Assembly (NCBI GenBank): GCA_015232825.1 | Contig: JADFYY010000004.1 | Span: 1 to 50,543, forward strand | DNA: 50,543 bases | DNA from: Magnetococcales bacterium | GTDB lineage: Bacteria > Pseudomonadota > Magnetococcia > Magnetococcales > Magnetaquicoccaceae | Reading direction: 5' to 3' | Shown here: positions 24,901 through 30,279 of the stretch, piece by piece | How positions within the stretch are numbered: the stretch's first letter is position 1 | Layout: each line of letters begins with the position of its first letter | Translations under genes and position numbers: made by a program | Notes under the pieces: generated by a model | What the model was told of the DNA's origin: nothing | Seen by the model: only the letters and a program-made list of their open reading frames with translations | Databases searched by the model: none

Positions 24901-27900
24901 GTGAAATCCGATGCCGTGATATCCTTGATCACCGCCAGATACTCCCCACTAGAGGTCTGCCTGACAATCAAGTCCTTGGCATTGCTCCCACTCCCCTGGG
25001 AAAAGGTCAAGTCGGAATAGCCCAATGTGCCACCCAAACCAAGCAGATCTTGAGCAAGGGAGAAATCCAGAATCACATCGGCATCGGTCACTGAACTCCC
25101 ACCATTGCCTGCGCTGATGACAAAAACATCATTGCCAACACCACCGGTCAAGGTATCCGCCCCAATACCACCATCCAAAATATCATCATTGGTCACAGTC
25201 GAACGATAATTCTCATTGGTCAGATTGGCATACACCCCCTCACCAATGGTCCCCTTGTCTCCATACAGAATATCGTTCCCGCCGCCACCATAAATCGTGT
25301 CCGAACCATGACCGCCGCGCAATTCATTGGGGTTGACATCACCAGTCAACGTATCGTTACCAGATGAACCATAAAGATTCTCGAAATTAACGGCTCCCAT
25401 GCTCGTCAGGGTAAATTTCCCGCCATCACCCGATGTATAGCCGAAATGCAACCAGTCCGTACCCGTTCCACCATCAAGCAAGGTATCAACGGATGTATCC
25501 TGAAAAGACAACATCAACACATCATTGCCATCACCCAACCGTACAGAATCCGCACCATCTTTCGGTTCGACAAAATCATCTCCCGCCCCGGTGGTGATGT
25601 CGTCCGCACCACTCGTACCTTTAATCAAATCACTCTTGACAGAACCCGTAATGGTTAACACATTCTCATGGGTTGAAAAAAACGAAGTAGCTGAAAAGGT
25701 ATTGAAACTCTTGTCCACGCCACCATCGAACATGTACGCCTTATTTTGATCGATGGAATAATAAAAATATCCACTCGTGTACATAGACCCCATTGAACTA
25801 TAAGGGGTCTCGTTGACAAAATAATAGGTGGATCCCCCCACCTGCAACGTATCGATATTTTTGAACTCAATGCGACCGCCATTGGCATCGATCCAAACAT
25901 GACTGTCATTGGCAAACTCACGCGAGACGAAACTATCAAGAGCTGTAACACCTGAATAGTCGATCATCAAAGTATCGGAACCACTAAAACCGTCAATTTT
26001 GTCCACAAAGGTTCCACTTTTGCCAGTGACGTGAATGGTATCATTCCCTCCACCACCCTGAATGATATCATTTCCAGCACCACCACTTATATCATCACTA
26101 CCCATCCCACCCCGCAAGATGTCATTTCCAGGCGTACCACTCAAAGTTTGAGGAGTCGTACTCATACCCGTCAACATCATCGGCGTGAAATCGGCCAAAT
26201 TGACATTCTGGAGTACCGCCAAATACTCTCCAGTGGATGCCAAACGAACAATAGTACTTCCTTGCGAAAAACTCAAATCAGAGTATTGCAAAGATCCACT
26301 CAAACCGAGCAGGTCATTGGCAAGATTAAAGTCCGAAATGAGATCGGCATCGGCCAAGGTGGCCCCACCGCTTCCGGCCCCGATCACAAAGATATCCTTG
26401 CCAGGGCCACCCGTCAGTTTATCCGCACCAGCCCCACCGTCTAAAATATCATGTCCCTCACCACCATCCAGAATATCCACTCCCTGTAGACCAGTAATCG
26501 TATCATTACCACCCAAACCTTGAATCATCCATCCTGCGGCAGAGGTTGCCGTGAGTTGATCATTTGACGTGGTTCCTGTGATCAAATTGGCTTTGTCAAG
26601 AACTAAAGTTGTTGAAGTGCTGGATACACTTTCCAGTTTTCCCAACAGATCGGTATAACTGGCCACGGCATGAAGATACTTGCCCACTTCCGACTGCGTC
26701 ACGGTAAAGGTATGACTTGTCGCATCGACAATGTTGGTCCAACCGGAAATTCCATCCGATGAGACCTGCCATTGATACGTAATATCCCCCAATCCATCGG
26801 CATCGGCCAATGTATGGGTTACCGATAAGGGGGATGAGAGTACAGCCAACCCACTGACCGTAACCGCTCCCGTCGGCGCATGGTTAGAAACCCCCAACTC
26901 CACCTTTGCGGTGGGTAAACTGGTCTTGCTCTCTGTCGCTCCAAACAGGTCAGAATAGCTCGCAACAACCTGAAGATATTTGCCAACCTCGTTCTGGGTC
27001 AGGGTATAAGAGCTAGAGGTCGCGTTGGCAATCGGGGTCCAACCCGTGACACCATCGGCGGAAACCTGCCATACGTAGTTGATCGTCCCCAAACCATCGG
27101 CATCGAACAATGAATGGCTCGCGGTCAAGATGTTGTTTTGCGCAGCCGTCCCATTCACAAAGACCGAGCCTGTTGGTGCATCATTGAGATTGGCCACCAC
27201 ACCGGTAGCCGAACTCGCCATACTCTCCACCACCCCAAACAGATCGGTATAATTCGCCACGACATGGAGATATTTGCCAACCTCGGCTTGAGTCGGCGCA
27301 TAAGTACTGGCGTTCGCGCCAATAATGGTGTTCCAACCGGTAACACCGTTGACTGAAGATTGCCATTGGTAGGTGATCGTCCCCAGACCATCCACATCGG
27401 CCAAGGTATTGCTGGCCGTCAAGATGCTGTTCTGCACTGCGGCTCCAGTCACTGTCACCGCACCCGTTGGCGCGTTGTTGACATGGGAGGCCACAGCCCC
27501 GGTGGAAGAACTCGTCACACTTTCGCTCGCCCCCAGCAAGTCGGTGTAATTGGCCACAACATGAATATATTGGCCAACTTCGGCCTGCGTCAGGGTGTAA
27601 GAGTTGCCTGTCACGCCAACAATCGTACTCCAACCCGTCGTGCCATTTGCCGAAACCTGCCATTGATAGGTAATCGTCCCCAAGCCATCCGCATCGGCCA
27701 GCGAATGATTCGCAGTCAACACACTACTCAGCGCAGCACTCCCAGAGACAGTAACCGAACCAGTCGGCAGGTGATTGACATGGGCCGCCACCAACCCGGT
27801 GGATGAACTGCTCACACTCTCCGCTGCTCCTAGCGGATCCGTGTAGCTCGCCACAACATGAACGTATTTGCCAACCTCGTTCTGCGTCAGGGTCAAGGTG

Positions 27901-30275
27901 TTGGCTGTGGCATTGGCAATATTGGTCCAACCTGTGGATCCATCGACAGAAGCCTGCCATTGGTAATGGATCGTCCCCAAACCATCTGCGTCGGCCAGCG
28001 AATTGGTCGCCGTCAAGACTTTGAACTGCTCCACTGTCCCAGACACCGTAACAGAGCCAGTTGGCAAATGGTTGACATAAACCTCCACAATCCCGGTGGA
28101 GGGACTTGCCACACTCTCTGCAGTGCCCTGTTTATCCGTGTAACTCGCCACAACATGAAGATATTTGCCGGTCTCGTTCTGCGTCAGGGTCAAGGTATTG
28201 GACGTTGCATCGGCGATATTGGTCCAGCCTGTGGATCCATCCACCGAAGATTGCCATTGGTAAGTGATTGCACCTAAACCATCCACATCAGACAGGGTAT
28301 TATTCGCCGACACGGTTGCTCGCTGCATTGCTGTCCCGGTCACGGCAACCGAACCGGTCGGTAGATCATTGACATTGGCCACGCTCGCCGTGGACGAACT
28401 CGTCACACTCTCCGCAAACCCCTTCTGGTCGATGTAACTCGCCACAACATGGAAATACTTACCAACTTCAGCCTGCGTCAACGTCAAGGTGTTGGGTGTT
28501 GAGGTAGAAATATTGGTCCAACCGGTGGAGCCATCTGCTGAGGACTGCCATTGATATTGAATCGTCCCCAAACCATTCGCATCGGCTAAGGTATTGCTCA
28601 CGGTTAAGGATTGCCCCTGCTGGGCTGTGCCACCAATAATCACCTCACCGGTGGCCTTGGTGTTGACAAGGATAACTGGAGGAGGTGGTGGTGGGAGTGG
28701 TTGCACCACTGGTTCAACCACGACCTTCTGTGGTTGGACGATCTGTACAGGTATCGGAGATGGAGGAGGGGTCACCACTACTGGAGCGGAGATGACCACA
28801 GGCTTGCTGACCGGGGTAAACACGGGAGGAGGTGGCACATTCTGTTGCGGTTGCGCCACAGGCGTGGCGTCACCAGAGGCCTTAGCTGGAGGTGCTGAAT
28901 CCACACCAATACCCGCCACTGGACCTGCAACACCCTTAGAATCACCACTCTTGGCTTCAGTCGCAACAGCTTTCTCCGCCTGTTGAGCCACATCACCTGC
29001 AGCCTTGGCATCTCCTGCGACTTTGGCTTTATCCCCTTCGGCTTTGGTCTCTGGAGCCTTAACCTCTTTGGCCTCTTTATCCTTGGTCTCCGCACTCTTG
29101 ACCTCTTTGTCCTTGCCCTCTTCGACCTTGACTTCTTTGTCCTTGCCCTCTTCGACCTTGACCTCTTTGTCCTTGACCTCTTTGTCCTTGACCTCTTTGT
29201 CCTTGCTCTCTTCGCCTTTGACCTCTTTATCCTTGCCCTCTTCGCCTTTGACCTCTTTAACCTCTTTCTCCTTGCTCTCTTTGGTTTGGCCTTCCTTATT
29301 GGCTGCAGCCTCATCCGCCTTGTGGGTTTCGCTTTTTGTCGGAATCACTTGAGGTGGTGGCATCGCCTGTCTGGCGGCCCCATATCGCTGACTAATTTGC
29401 GCATCTGACATGACAATCGGATGAGCAGGAGGTGCGGTGAAACTCATAACAGTAGTTGTTTGGTTGATCTTGCTAAGAATTTGAGTTCCAGCATCATTCT
29501 TGACCGTAATCTCTCCCACGCTGCCATTGGCATCTTGCAGCAAGGTGATGGTATTCTCTTTCCCCTCAGCCGCCGCTTTTCCGGCCACAGTGGTTCCTCG
29601 AATGCCGATCTCCGCCACCGGGGTCTTAAAAACCATATTATTGGGCCCTAATTTGGCCACAGCCCCACTGGTAAAGGAAAATACCCCTTGCACCACATTG
29701 GTAGAGGATTTCCCGGTTCCAGCAGCAGGGTCAAACTGCATGGTCTCGATCACCAGTCGCCCATGATCCCCCAGAGCCACTGTGGACTTGTCGGCATAAA
29801 TCAAACCAACACTCCCCTTGGCCCCAGTTTGCACAACATCGCCTTCCAAAAGAGGCATCCCCTTGGTGATGGGAATCTCCACGCCAGCACGGACCACAAC
29901 CGCCTCGCCCGAAACCGAATCCACACTCCCAATCCCGGTCTGACCCTCTGAGGCCACAGCTTCGGCATACACACCCGGTAACAAAGGTCCAGCCAATCGC
30001 ACCGCCAAATCCCCGGTGATTCTGGCACCGGCGGCAGTCACCAGATCAGGTGGTGAGGACAAACTAAAATATCCAGGCACCAAAGCCTTTAGCCCCGCAT
30101 GTTCCCCGGTTCCGATCAGCAGAAGGTCGCCTCCATGACGCTGAAATTGCGCCCTAAGCAACATCTCCTCACCTGGAACCACAATCCGGGCTCCCTCCAT
30201 AGCTCGATCAAGCACATACGAAAAGGTTTCGACGGCACGCATTGAAGAGAGATCAATTGACTTGGACATAATCAT
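6963..30275 (-). CDS. Giant (7770 aa) type I-secreted FecR / Ig-like / RTX adhesin-like protein
   Basis: One uninterrupted frame. N-terminal FecR-like domain, K/E-rich and P-rich linkers, 7 Ig-like repeats (LADADGLGTITYQWQ...GWTNI...YTLTQAEVGKYLHVVASYTD), and many GGxGxDxLx RTX nonapeptides. Tight linkage to TolC/ABC/HlyD genes. Confidence 0.95.
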   Translation of the reverse strand: MIMSKSIDLSSMRAVETFSYVLDRAMEGARIVVPGEEMLLRAQFQRHGGDLLLIGTGEHAGLKALVPGYFSLSSPPDLVTAAGARITGDLAVRLAGPLLPGVYAEAVASEGQTGIGSVDSVSGEAVVVRAGVEIPITKGMPLLEGDVVQTGAKGSVGLIYADKSTVALGDHGRLVIETMQFDPAAGTGKSSTNVVQGVFSFTSGAVAKLGPNNMVFKTPVAEIGIRGTTVAGKAAAEGKENTITLLQDANGSVGEITVKNDAGTQILSKINQTTTVMSFTAPPAHPIVMSDAQISQRYGAARQAMPPPQVIPTKSETHKADEAAANKEGQTKESKEKEVKEVKGEEGKDKEVKGEESKDKEVKDKEVKDKEVKVEEGKDKEVKVEEGKDKEVKSAETKDKEAKEVKAPETKAEGDKAKVAGDAKAAGDVAQQAEKAVATEAKSGDSKGVAGPVAGIGVDSAPPAKASGDATPVAQPQQNVPPPPVFTPVSKPVVISAPVVVTPPPSPIPVQIVQPQKVVVEPVVQPLPPPPPPVILVNTKATGEVIIGGTAQQGQSLTVSNTLADANGLGTIQYQWQSSADGSTGWTNISTSTPNTLTLTQAEVGKYFHVVASYIDQKGFAESVTSSSTASVANVNDLPTGSVAVTGTAMQRATVSANNTLSDVDGLGAITYQWQSSVDGSTGWTNIADATSNTLTLTQNETGKYLHVVASYTDKQGTAESVASPSTGIVEVYVNHLPTGSVTVSGTVEQFKVLTATNSLADADGLGTIHYQWQASVDGSTGWTNIANATANTLTLTQNEVGKYVHVVASYTDPLGAAESVSSSSTGLVAAHVNHLPTGSVTVSGSAALSSVLTANHSLADADGLGTITYQWQVSANGTTGWSTIVGVTGNSYTLTQAEVGQYIHVVANYTDLLGASESVTSSSTGAVASHVNNAPTGAVTVTGAAVQNSILTASNTLADVDGLGTITYQWQSSVNGVTGWNTIIGANASTYAPTQAEVGKYLHVVANYTDLFGVVESMASSATGVVANLNDAPTGSVFVNGTAAQNNILTASHSLFDADGLGTINYVWQVSADGVTGWTPIANATSSSYTLTQNEVGKYLQVVASYSDLFGATESKTSLPTAKVELGVSNHAPTGAVTVSGLAVLSSPLSVTHTLADADGLGDITYQWQVSSDGISGWTNIVDATSHTFTVTQSEVGKYLHAVASYTDLLGKLESVSSTSTTLVLDKANLITGTTSNDQLTATSAAGWMIQGLGGNDTITGLQGVDILDGGEGHDILDGGAGADKLTGGPGKDIFVIGAGSGGATLADADLISDFNLANDLLGLSGSLQYSDLSFSQGSTIVRLASTGEYLAVLQNVNLADFTPMMLTGMSTTPQTLSGTPGNDILRGGMGSDDISGGAGNDIIQGGGGNDTIHVTGKSGTFVDKIDGFSGSDTLMIDYSGVTALDSFVSREFANDSHVWIDANGGRIEFKNIDTLQVGGSTYYFVNETPYSSMGSMYTSGYFYYSIDQNKAYMFDGGVDKSFNTFSATSFFSTHENVLTITGSVKSDLIKGTSGADDITTGAGDDFVEPKDGADSVRLGDGNDVLMLSFQDTSVDTLLDGGTGTDWLHFGYTSGDGGKFTLTSMGAVNFENLYGSSGNDTLTGDVNPNELRGGHGSDTIYGGGGNDILYGDKGTIGEGVYANLTNENYRSTVTNDDILDGGIGADTLTGGVGNDVFVISAGNGGSSVTDADVILDFSLAQDLLGLGGTLGYSDLTFSQGSGSNAKDLIVRQTSSGEYLAVIKDITASDFTPYVVTYMTTTPKSLTGTSGNDLLHGGMGNDDISGLGGSDIIQAGGGNDLIHVTAKSGAFVDKIDGFTGTDSLSIDYAGIVDIDSFTRTFVNDSHLWTDANGGRIEFKNIESVQVGGSTFQFINQVQSSSLQDISGKGYFYFSTTLNKAFMFNGSSTYNSFDAENIFTTSPSSAILSVTGSDKDDVINGSYRSDVIITGAGNDFVKPADGADSVQLGDGNDALFLDGTNLTDTLLDGGAGTDWLSFSYTHTETPKEYSLTSGGAVNFENLFGSGGNETLTGDGNANEIRGGYGSDTLLGGGGNDILYGDNGSYQSGVESNLTYAYWGGVDGNDILNGGVGADILTGGGGRDIFVIGAGNGGSAVTDADVIQDFSLTQDLIGLDGALQYADLVLTQGTGSNVASTIVTLASTGEYLALLKNISVSDLSPLMFTRMTTTPQTLSGTSGNDVLLGGMGDDDISGSGGSDTIQAGGGNDTIHITAKSGSFVDRVDGFTGTDTLSINYTGVTDIDSFTSRIFANDTHVWTDANGGRLEFKNIESVQFLGSTYQINNQSPEYNSMGSLSTSGYFYYSTNLNKAFLFDGNATLSYNAFDATQFFTTSANSSTIIGSVESDMIQGLSGADDVTSGAGDDFVRSGEGADTVRLGEGNDVLMLDASNQTADLLLDGGSGSDWLHFGYTSGEVVGGSFTLTSQGAVNFENLYGTSGNDTLTGDDGNNELRGGTGSDTILGGGGNDTLYGDTGPYASGVYSNLNNENYSYSSSYDDILNGGTGADTLTGGSGRDIFVIGAGNGGATVTDADVIKDFSLTQDLIGLDGSLQYADLVIAKGTGSNATDTLVTLASTGEYLAVVKNITTDLSALNFVRMTTAPQTMSGTSGNDSLIGGMGNDEISGTGGSDLIQAGGGSDTIRITAKSGTFVDKVDGFTGTDTLIIGYTGVTDIDSFTSRTFANDTHVWTDANGGRIEFKNIESLQLGGSTYQISSQSPTTSMSYIYGYGYAYYSTGLNKAILMDGYSTYGYNSFDATNYFTASAATTTVIGSSKDDVINGTNGADTITSGVGNDYVKPGAGADSVRLGDGNDALFLDAAALNDTLLDGGAGTDWLSFSYTNLSTVNSFTLTTGGAVNFENLFGSKGADILTGDDNANEIRGGYGADTLLGSGGNDLLYGDLGSSGSGVEYNLTYSYWYGVDGDDILNGGAGADTLTGGGGKDLFVIGVGNGGATVAGADVIQDFSLGQDAIGLDGTLQYSDLLLTQVAGSNATTDTVVTLASGGEYLAVLKNIALADLSPLNFVRMTTTPQTLNGTSGNDVLHGGMGNDEISGTGGSDIIQAGGGNDLIRVTAKSGAFVDKIDGFSGTDTLSIQYTGVTDTDSFTSRTFANDTHIWTDANGGRIEFKNIETLQVGGTSYQINSQSPTTSLQYIYSSGYAYYSTALNKAVLYDGSSTYGYNSFDATNFFTNSPTATTLIGSVKDDVINGTSGADTITSGAGNDYVKPGAGADSVRLGEGNDALFLNSADLTDTLLDGGAGTDWLHFGDTNVSTVSSFSLTTGGAVNFENLFGSSGADILTGDDNVNEIRGGRGADTLLGGGGNDVLYGDSGTSVSGVESNLTYSYWGGSDGDDILNGGSGADTLIGGGGRDIFVIGVGNGGAAVTNADVIQDFSLTQDLIGLDGTLQYADLVLAQGTGSHAADTIVSLASGGEFLAVLKNVSLANVSPLNFTRMITTPQTLNGTSGNDILLGGTGNDEIRGTGGSDIIQGGTGNDTIYITAKSGSFVDKIDGFAGTDTLSISYTGVTDIDSFTSRTFANATHVWTDANGGRIEFKGIETLQLGGSTYQIASQSPTNSLSYIYNSGYAFYSTGLNKAVLYDGSTSYDYNSFDATHYFTESPASTTLIGSAKNDVIHGTSGADTITTGAGNDFVNPDSGADSVQLGEGNDAVFLDGANLNDTLLDGGAGTDWLHFGYTNVSTVSSFSLTTGGAVNFENLFGSKGEDILTGDDSANEMRGGYGADTLLGSGGNDVLYGDSGSYVYGIDSNLTDSYYGGSDGDDTLNGGVGADTLTGGGGRDIFVIGVGNGGATSAGADVIKDFSITQDLIGLDGTLQYTDLVLAQGSGSNAADTIVSLVSGGEYLAVLKNVNVTDLSPLSFTRMFTSAQTVIGSSANDALLGGMGNDDLSGLGGSDAIQGGRGDDVIHITAKSGAFVDIIDGFTGTDTLTISYAGVTDIDSFTSRTFANDKHIWTDANGGRIEFKNIETLQLGGTSYQIASQTPATSVYSIYNSGYAYYSTGLNKAVLSDGNSTYSYNSFDAAYFLTSSQTATTLIGSAKDDVINGTSRADTITTGAGNDTVKPGTGADSVQLGDGNDAVILDGADLNDTLLDGGAGTDWLSFSYTNVSTVSSFSLTTGGAVNFENLLGSKGSDILTGDGNANEIRGGYGADTLLGGGGNDVLYGDMGSIGSGVEYNLTYSYWGGTEGDDILNGGAGADTLTGGGGKDIFVVGAGNGGATVSGADVIQDFSLTQDLIGLDGTLQYADLVLAQGSGNNAADTIVTLASSGEYLAVLKNIAVTNLTPLMFTRMTTTPQTLTGTSGNDVLLGGAGNDDISGLGGSDAIQTGSGDDLIRITAKSGTFVDKVDGFAGTDTLSISYTGVTDIDSFTSRTFGSDLHVWTDVNGGRIEFKNIESLQLGGTTYQISSTAPTTSLQSLSTQGYAYYSTGLNKAVMNDGNSAYGYNSFSAANYFTGSPTATTVIGSVKDDVIIGTTGADTITSGAGNDIVKPGAGADFVQLGDGNDALFLDGASLTDTLLDGGAGIDWLHFGFTSVTTTVNSFSLTTGGAVNFENLFGSSGADTLTGDGNVNEIRGGYGADTLLGGGGNDILYGDIGSSGSGVEANLTAYFVYGVDGDDTLNGGVGADSLTGGGGRDVFVVGVGSGGATVADADVIQDFNITQDLIGLDGTLQYADLVLAQGSGNNAADTIVSLAVGGEYLTVLKGISLTDLTPQMFTRMTTTDQTVSGTSGNDLLLGGMGNDDLNGLGGSDTIQGGRGNDLIHITAKSGTYVDKIDGFTGTDTLSVSYTGVTDIDSFTSRTFANDTHVWTDANGGRIEFKNIESLQLGGGTYSINNQSPYYSQIDSLYTYGYFYYSTGLNKAVLFDGSTTATYNTFNASSFFSTSAPTSTIVGSDKSDLIAGLSGADDISTGAGDDVVKPGEGADTVRLGDGNDVLMLLANEVTSDTLLDGGSGTDWLHFGYSTGNGGTFTLTSKGAVNFENLVGSSANDTLTGDDSTNELRGGSGSDTIYGAGGNDTLYGDLGPSVTGIYSNLNLESYNYGATYDDILDGGTGADTLTGGSGKDIFVIGVGNGGTAVTNADVILDFDIHNDLLGLNGTLQYADLHFSSGTGSYATDTIVSLVSGGEYLAVLKNISPTDFTPLMVTRITTTPQTVSGTSGNDVLLGGMGNDDISGVGGNDYIQAGLGDDVIHITAKSGSFVDKVDGFTGTDTLSISYVGATDIDSFTSRTFANDTHVWTDANGGRIEFKNIETLELGGVTYKISSHAPTTSLSYIYDSGYVYYSTGINKAVMYDGSTDYNYNSFDASHYFTGSPASTTVLGSAKNDVINGTSGADTITTGAGNDYVKPGSGADSVRLGDGNDALFVDGSDLNDTLLDGGAGTDWLHFGMTSVSATNSFSLISGGAVNFENLFGSSGADTLTGDANANEIVGGYGADTLLGGDGKDVLYGGIGPYRSGVESNLTNIYYSYGDDGDDILNGGAGADTLTGGGGHDIFVIRTGSGGATLADADVIMDFNPTEDFIGRDEAQSFDTITVSQGSGSNAADTIIRITSSGEYLAVLKNVAMKDVTPLQFTRMDTTTLTLNGTSVDDILIGGQGDDTIHGAGGSDTIQAGKGNDTVQVTDKSGAYADLIDGGEGSDTLSVSYSGVTDLDNFVSHTFSNSRHVWTDGNGGTLTFKNIESVQFGSSTYQVNDAYKNSSLSYLGSGGDYYYSTALNKAVMFTDTDNLQHNTLDATYIFTGSPTTTTLIGSGVDDLIIGTSGADTITTKAGNDTVKPGAGADTVRLEAGDDVVMLDGSSLTDTLLDGGDGSDWLHFGITGSGAAGLYTLTSDNAVNFENLFGSSYNDTLTGDDKANEIRGGNGADKIIGGGGNDVIYGDMGPTGTGVGSNLTYQWNYSTVEGDDILNGGVGVDTLTGGGGADTFVIGVGNGGMTLDGADVIKDFTVGTDLIGLDGLLTYQDLTLAQGTGSNADSTIIKITSSGEYLAVVKGIAVSAMTPLAFITTKEVAQTLTGTSGNDILLGGSGIDEITGNAGSDTIQAGGGNDTIHVTGKSGIFADLIDGGAGTDTLAVSYAAINGIDSVTIAAVNGTHTWTDSDGGTITFKNIESIQVGVGTYQVVNELPTNAISSLYAQGQYYYSTALRSAYLYDGNSTLDYNSFYAPKNFTGTYSTTTIFGSGENDLITGSAKADTIYAWAGNDYITPGLGADEVLLGTGDDVVFLDGSSLTDTIMDGGDGSDWLHFGYGGYVTAGTYSLTSDNAANFENLFGSGYNDTLTGDANNNEIRGGNGADILNGGLGNDKLYGDIGPTASGIQANLTYGMYDYNNGDDTLYGGAGADILTGGGGKDTFVLANGTGGTDVTGADQIEDFALDSDLIGMDGLTYGALTVTQGSGSQSAHALIKVAGSAEYLAVVKNTLATALTPMMFANMSQTALTLNGTSGNDILHGGQAADTIQGDAGSDIVLGGGGDDLIKITNKSGTFADLVDGNAGTDTLEINYTGGTTLDNFTRTFVNGQHVWTDAQGGSITFKNIEKIQLGTDTYQIVSQSPSSSISYINGGYFYYSTTLNKAVLFDGSATTAYNSFSAASYFSSTAATTIIGSAKSDLILGGAGADDITTGVGDDAVYAGAGADSVRLGEGSDVMFVNGSDLTDTLLDGGAGSDWLHFGYNYSGVAGNYSLSSSGAVNFENLFGSDLNDTLTGDATANEIRGAGGNDTLYGGAGNDVIYGDQGPGFDYANAALYSITYWSYGTGDDVLSGGAGTDTLTGGNGSDTFVIGIGGGGAALTDADVIKDFSLVDDFIGLDGGLTYGALSIAQGTGTNATKTIIKVTSSGEYLAVLDNINAVDLSPLKFISMTTSTSPVTGTSGNDVLLGSFGDDVIDGKGGSDTIQAGQGTDSILITAKSGAFAELIDGGAGTDTLSVNYGTLADLDGFSSRAYLNGKHVLTDANGGNITFSNIETVQVGTTTYQVSNLDPSYFLSSLYTQGYFYYSSTTNKVIMDDYAAGKFNSFQASSFFSNSLIPTTIIGSATNDQIVGSTWSDTINSGKGDDYVMPGTGADSVSLGEGRDVVFLEGNSLTDTLMDGGSGSDWLHFGFNSGGVAGTYTLTSNNAVNFENLFGSGYNDTLTGDDNNNEIRGGFGTDTLNGAAGNDILYGDKGPEFSYDTIAYNLAVGYGTNGNDILNGGDGNDLLNGGQGQDSLTGGNGADRFTFLTSLESVTTLASADIIKDFNLVQGDRIALDQDVFGLSSFVEGVNYVEVVASGSSLTTVLSSGAIDTLVGAYNSGSISSSVPYVAFLTYDDTSTANVDDGSYLLFDTARNINGVKLLAKLTTDGTTAVAATSFDASALTITGSEHLSESVNSDILFGGTSDTKYVWDQTTPFGGQDTLDDAGGNDSLSFENLHDVAVRIESHATNGNQLLAQLDSDVLVSNNVGASQLTFSAPESQINLTRGIEEFQATDTVLATGSKGYDLAGSGEVGLLASTEAAYVVAGNGSNNTLDISGLTNAKYSLLLGGAGDDILIGSAGQDHLVGDAGNDTLQGGVGKDSFYGGAGADVFKYSAPSEGSTTESAADKIFDFTAGVDKISLGGAAFGNIQTPGANLVAGESYVEIAWSGASKTKLETALQDGTIDTLATAAGVKTGTDYVAFLTFTQNTGSGEASHYLLYDTDTANPGGMTVLADLHGVTATQFSHTDITIG
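8230..26165 (-). repeat. Fourteen tandem supra-repeats of about 1.28 kb (~427 aa), each with RTX blocks plus a conserved non-RTX segment
   Basis: The G-Y-[FA]-YYST-x-NKA motif recurs 14 times at roughly 1275-1297 bp spacing (about 25.75, 24.47, 23.19, 21.89, 20.61, 19.33, 18.05, 16.76, 15.48, 14.19, 12.91, 11.63, 10.36 and 9.08 kb). Confidence 0.92.
26590..28655 (-). repeat. Seven tandem Ig-like repeats of about 100 aa
   Basis: Seven starts read in the protein: TGEVIIGGTAQQG, TGSVAVTGTAMQR, TGSVTVSGTVEQF, TGSVTVSGSAALS, TGAVTVTGAAVQN, TGSVFVNGTAAQN, TGAVTVSGLAVLS. Confidence 0.9.
29050..29290 (-). repeat. Lys/Glu-rich low-complexity linker with short in-frame tandem repeats
   Basis: Protein KEVKGEEGKDKEVKGEESKDKEVKDKEVKDKEVKVEEGKDKEVKVEEGKDKEVK. 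DNA shows repeated gacctctttgtccttg(c/a)c(ctcttc). Confidence 0.9.
29450..29925 (-). other. FecR-like domain of the giant protein
   Basis: VVVRAGVEIPITKGMPLLEGDVVQTGAKGSVGLIYADKSTVALGDHGRLVIE...GVFSFTSGAVAKLGPNNMVFKTPVAEIGIRGTTVAGK. Confidence 0.8.
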
Positions 30276-30279
30276 TACC

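Noticed and set aside
8230-26165. Tandem repetition that might suggest a CRISPR array or satellite
   Set aside because: The period is ~1.28 kb and remains in one protein reading frame. There are no short identical repeats with unique spacers, and no cas genes.
7794-29408. Many plus-strand ORFs of 100-290 aa antisense to the giant gene
   Set aside because: They mirror the periodic codon usage of the RTX and Ig-like repeats on the other strand, recur at the same ~1.28-kb period, and show no family motifs. Treated as artefacts of repeat coding.
29005-29408. Plus-strand ORFs rich in Leu/Phe/Asp opposite the K/E linker (e.g. LFDLDFFVLALFDLDLFVLDLF)
   Set aside because: Direct consequence of translating the K/E minisatellite in antisense. 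No start or domain evidence.
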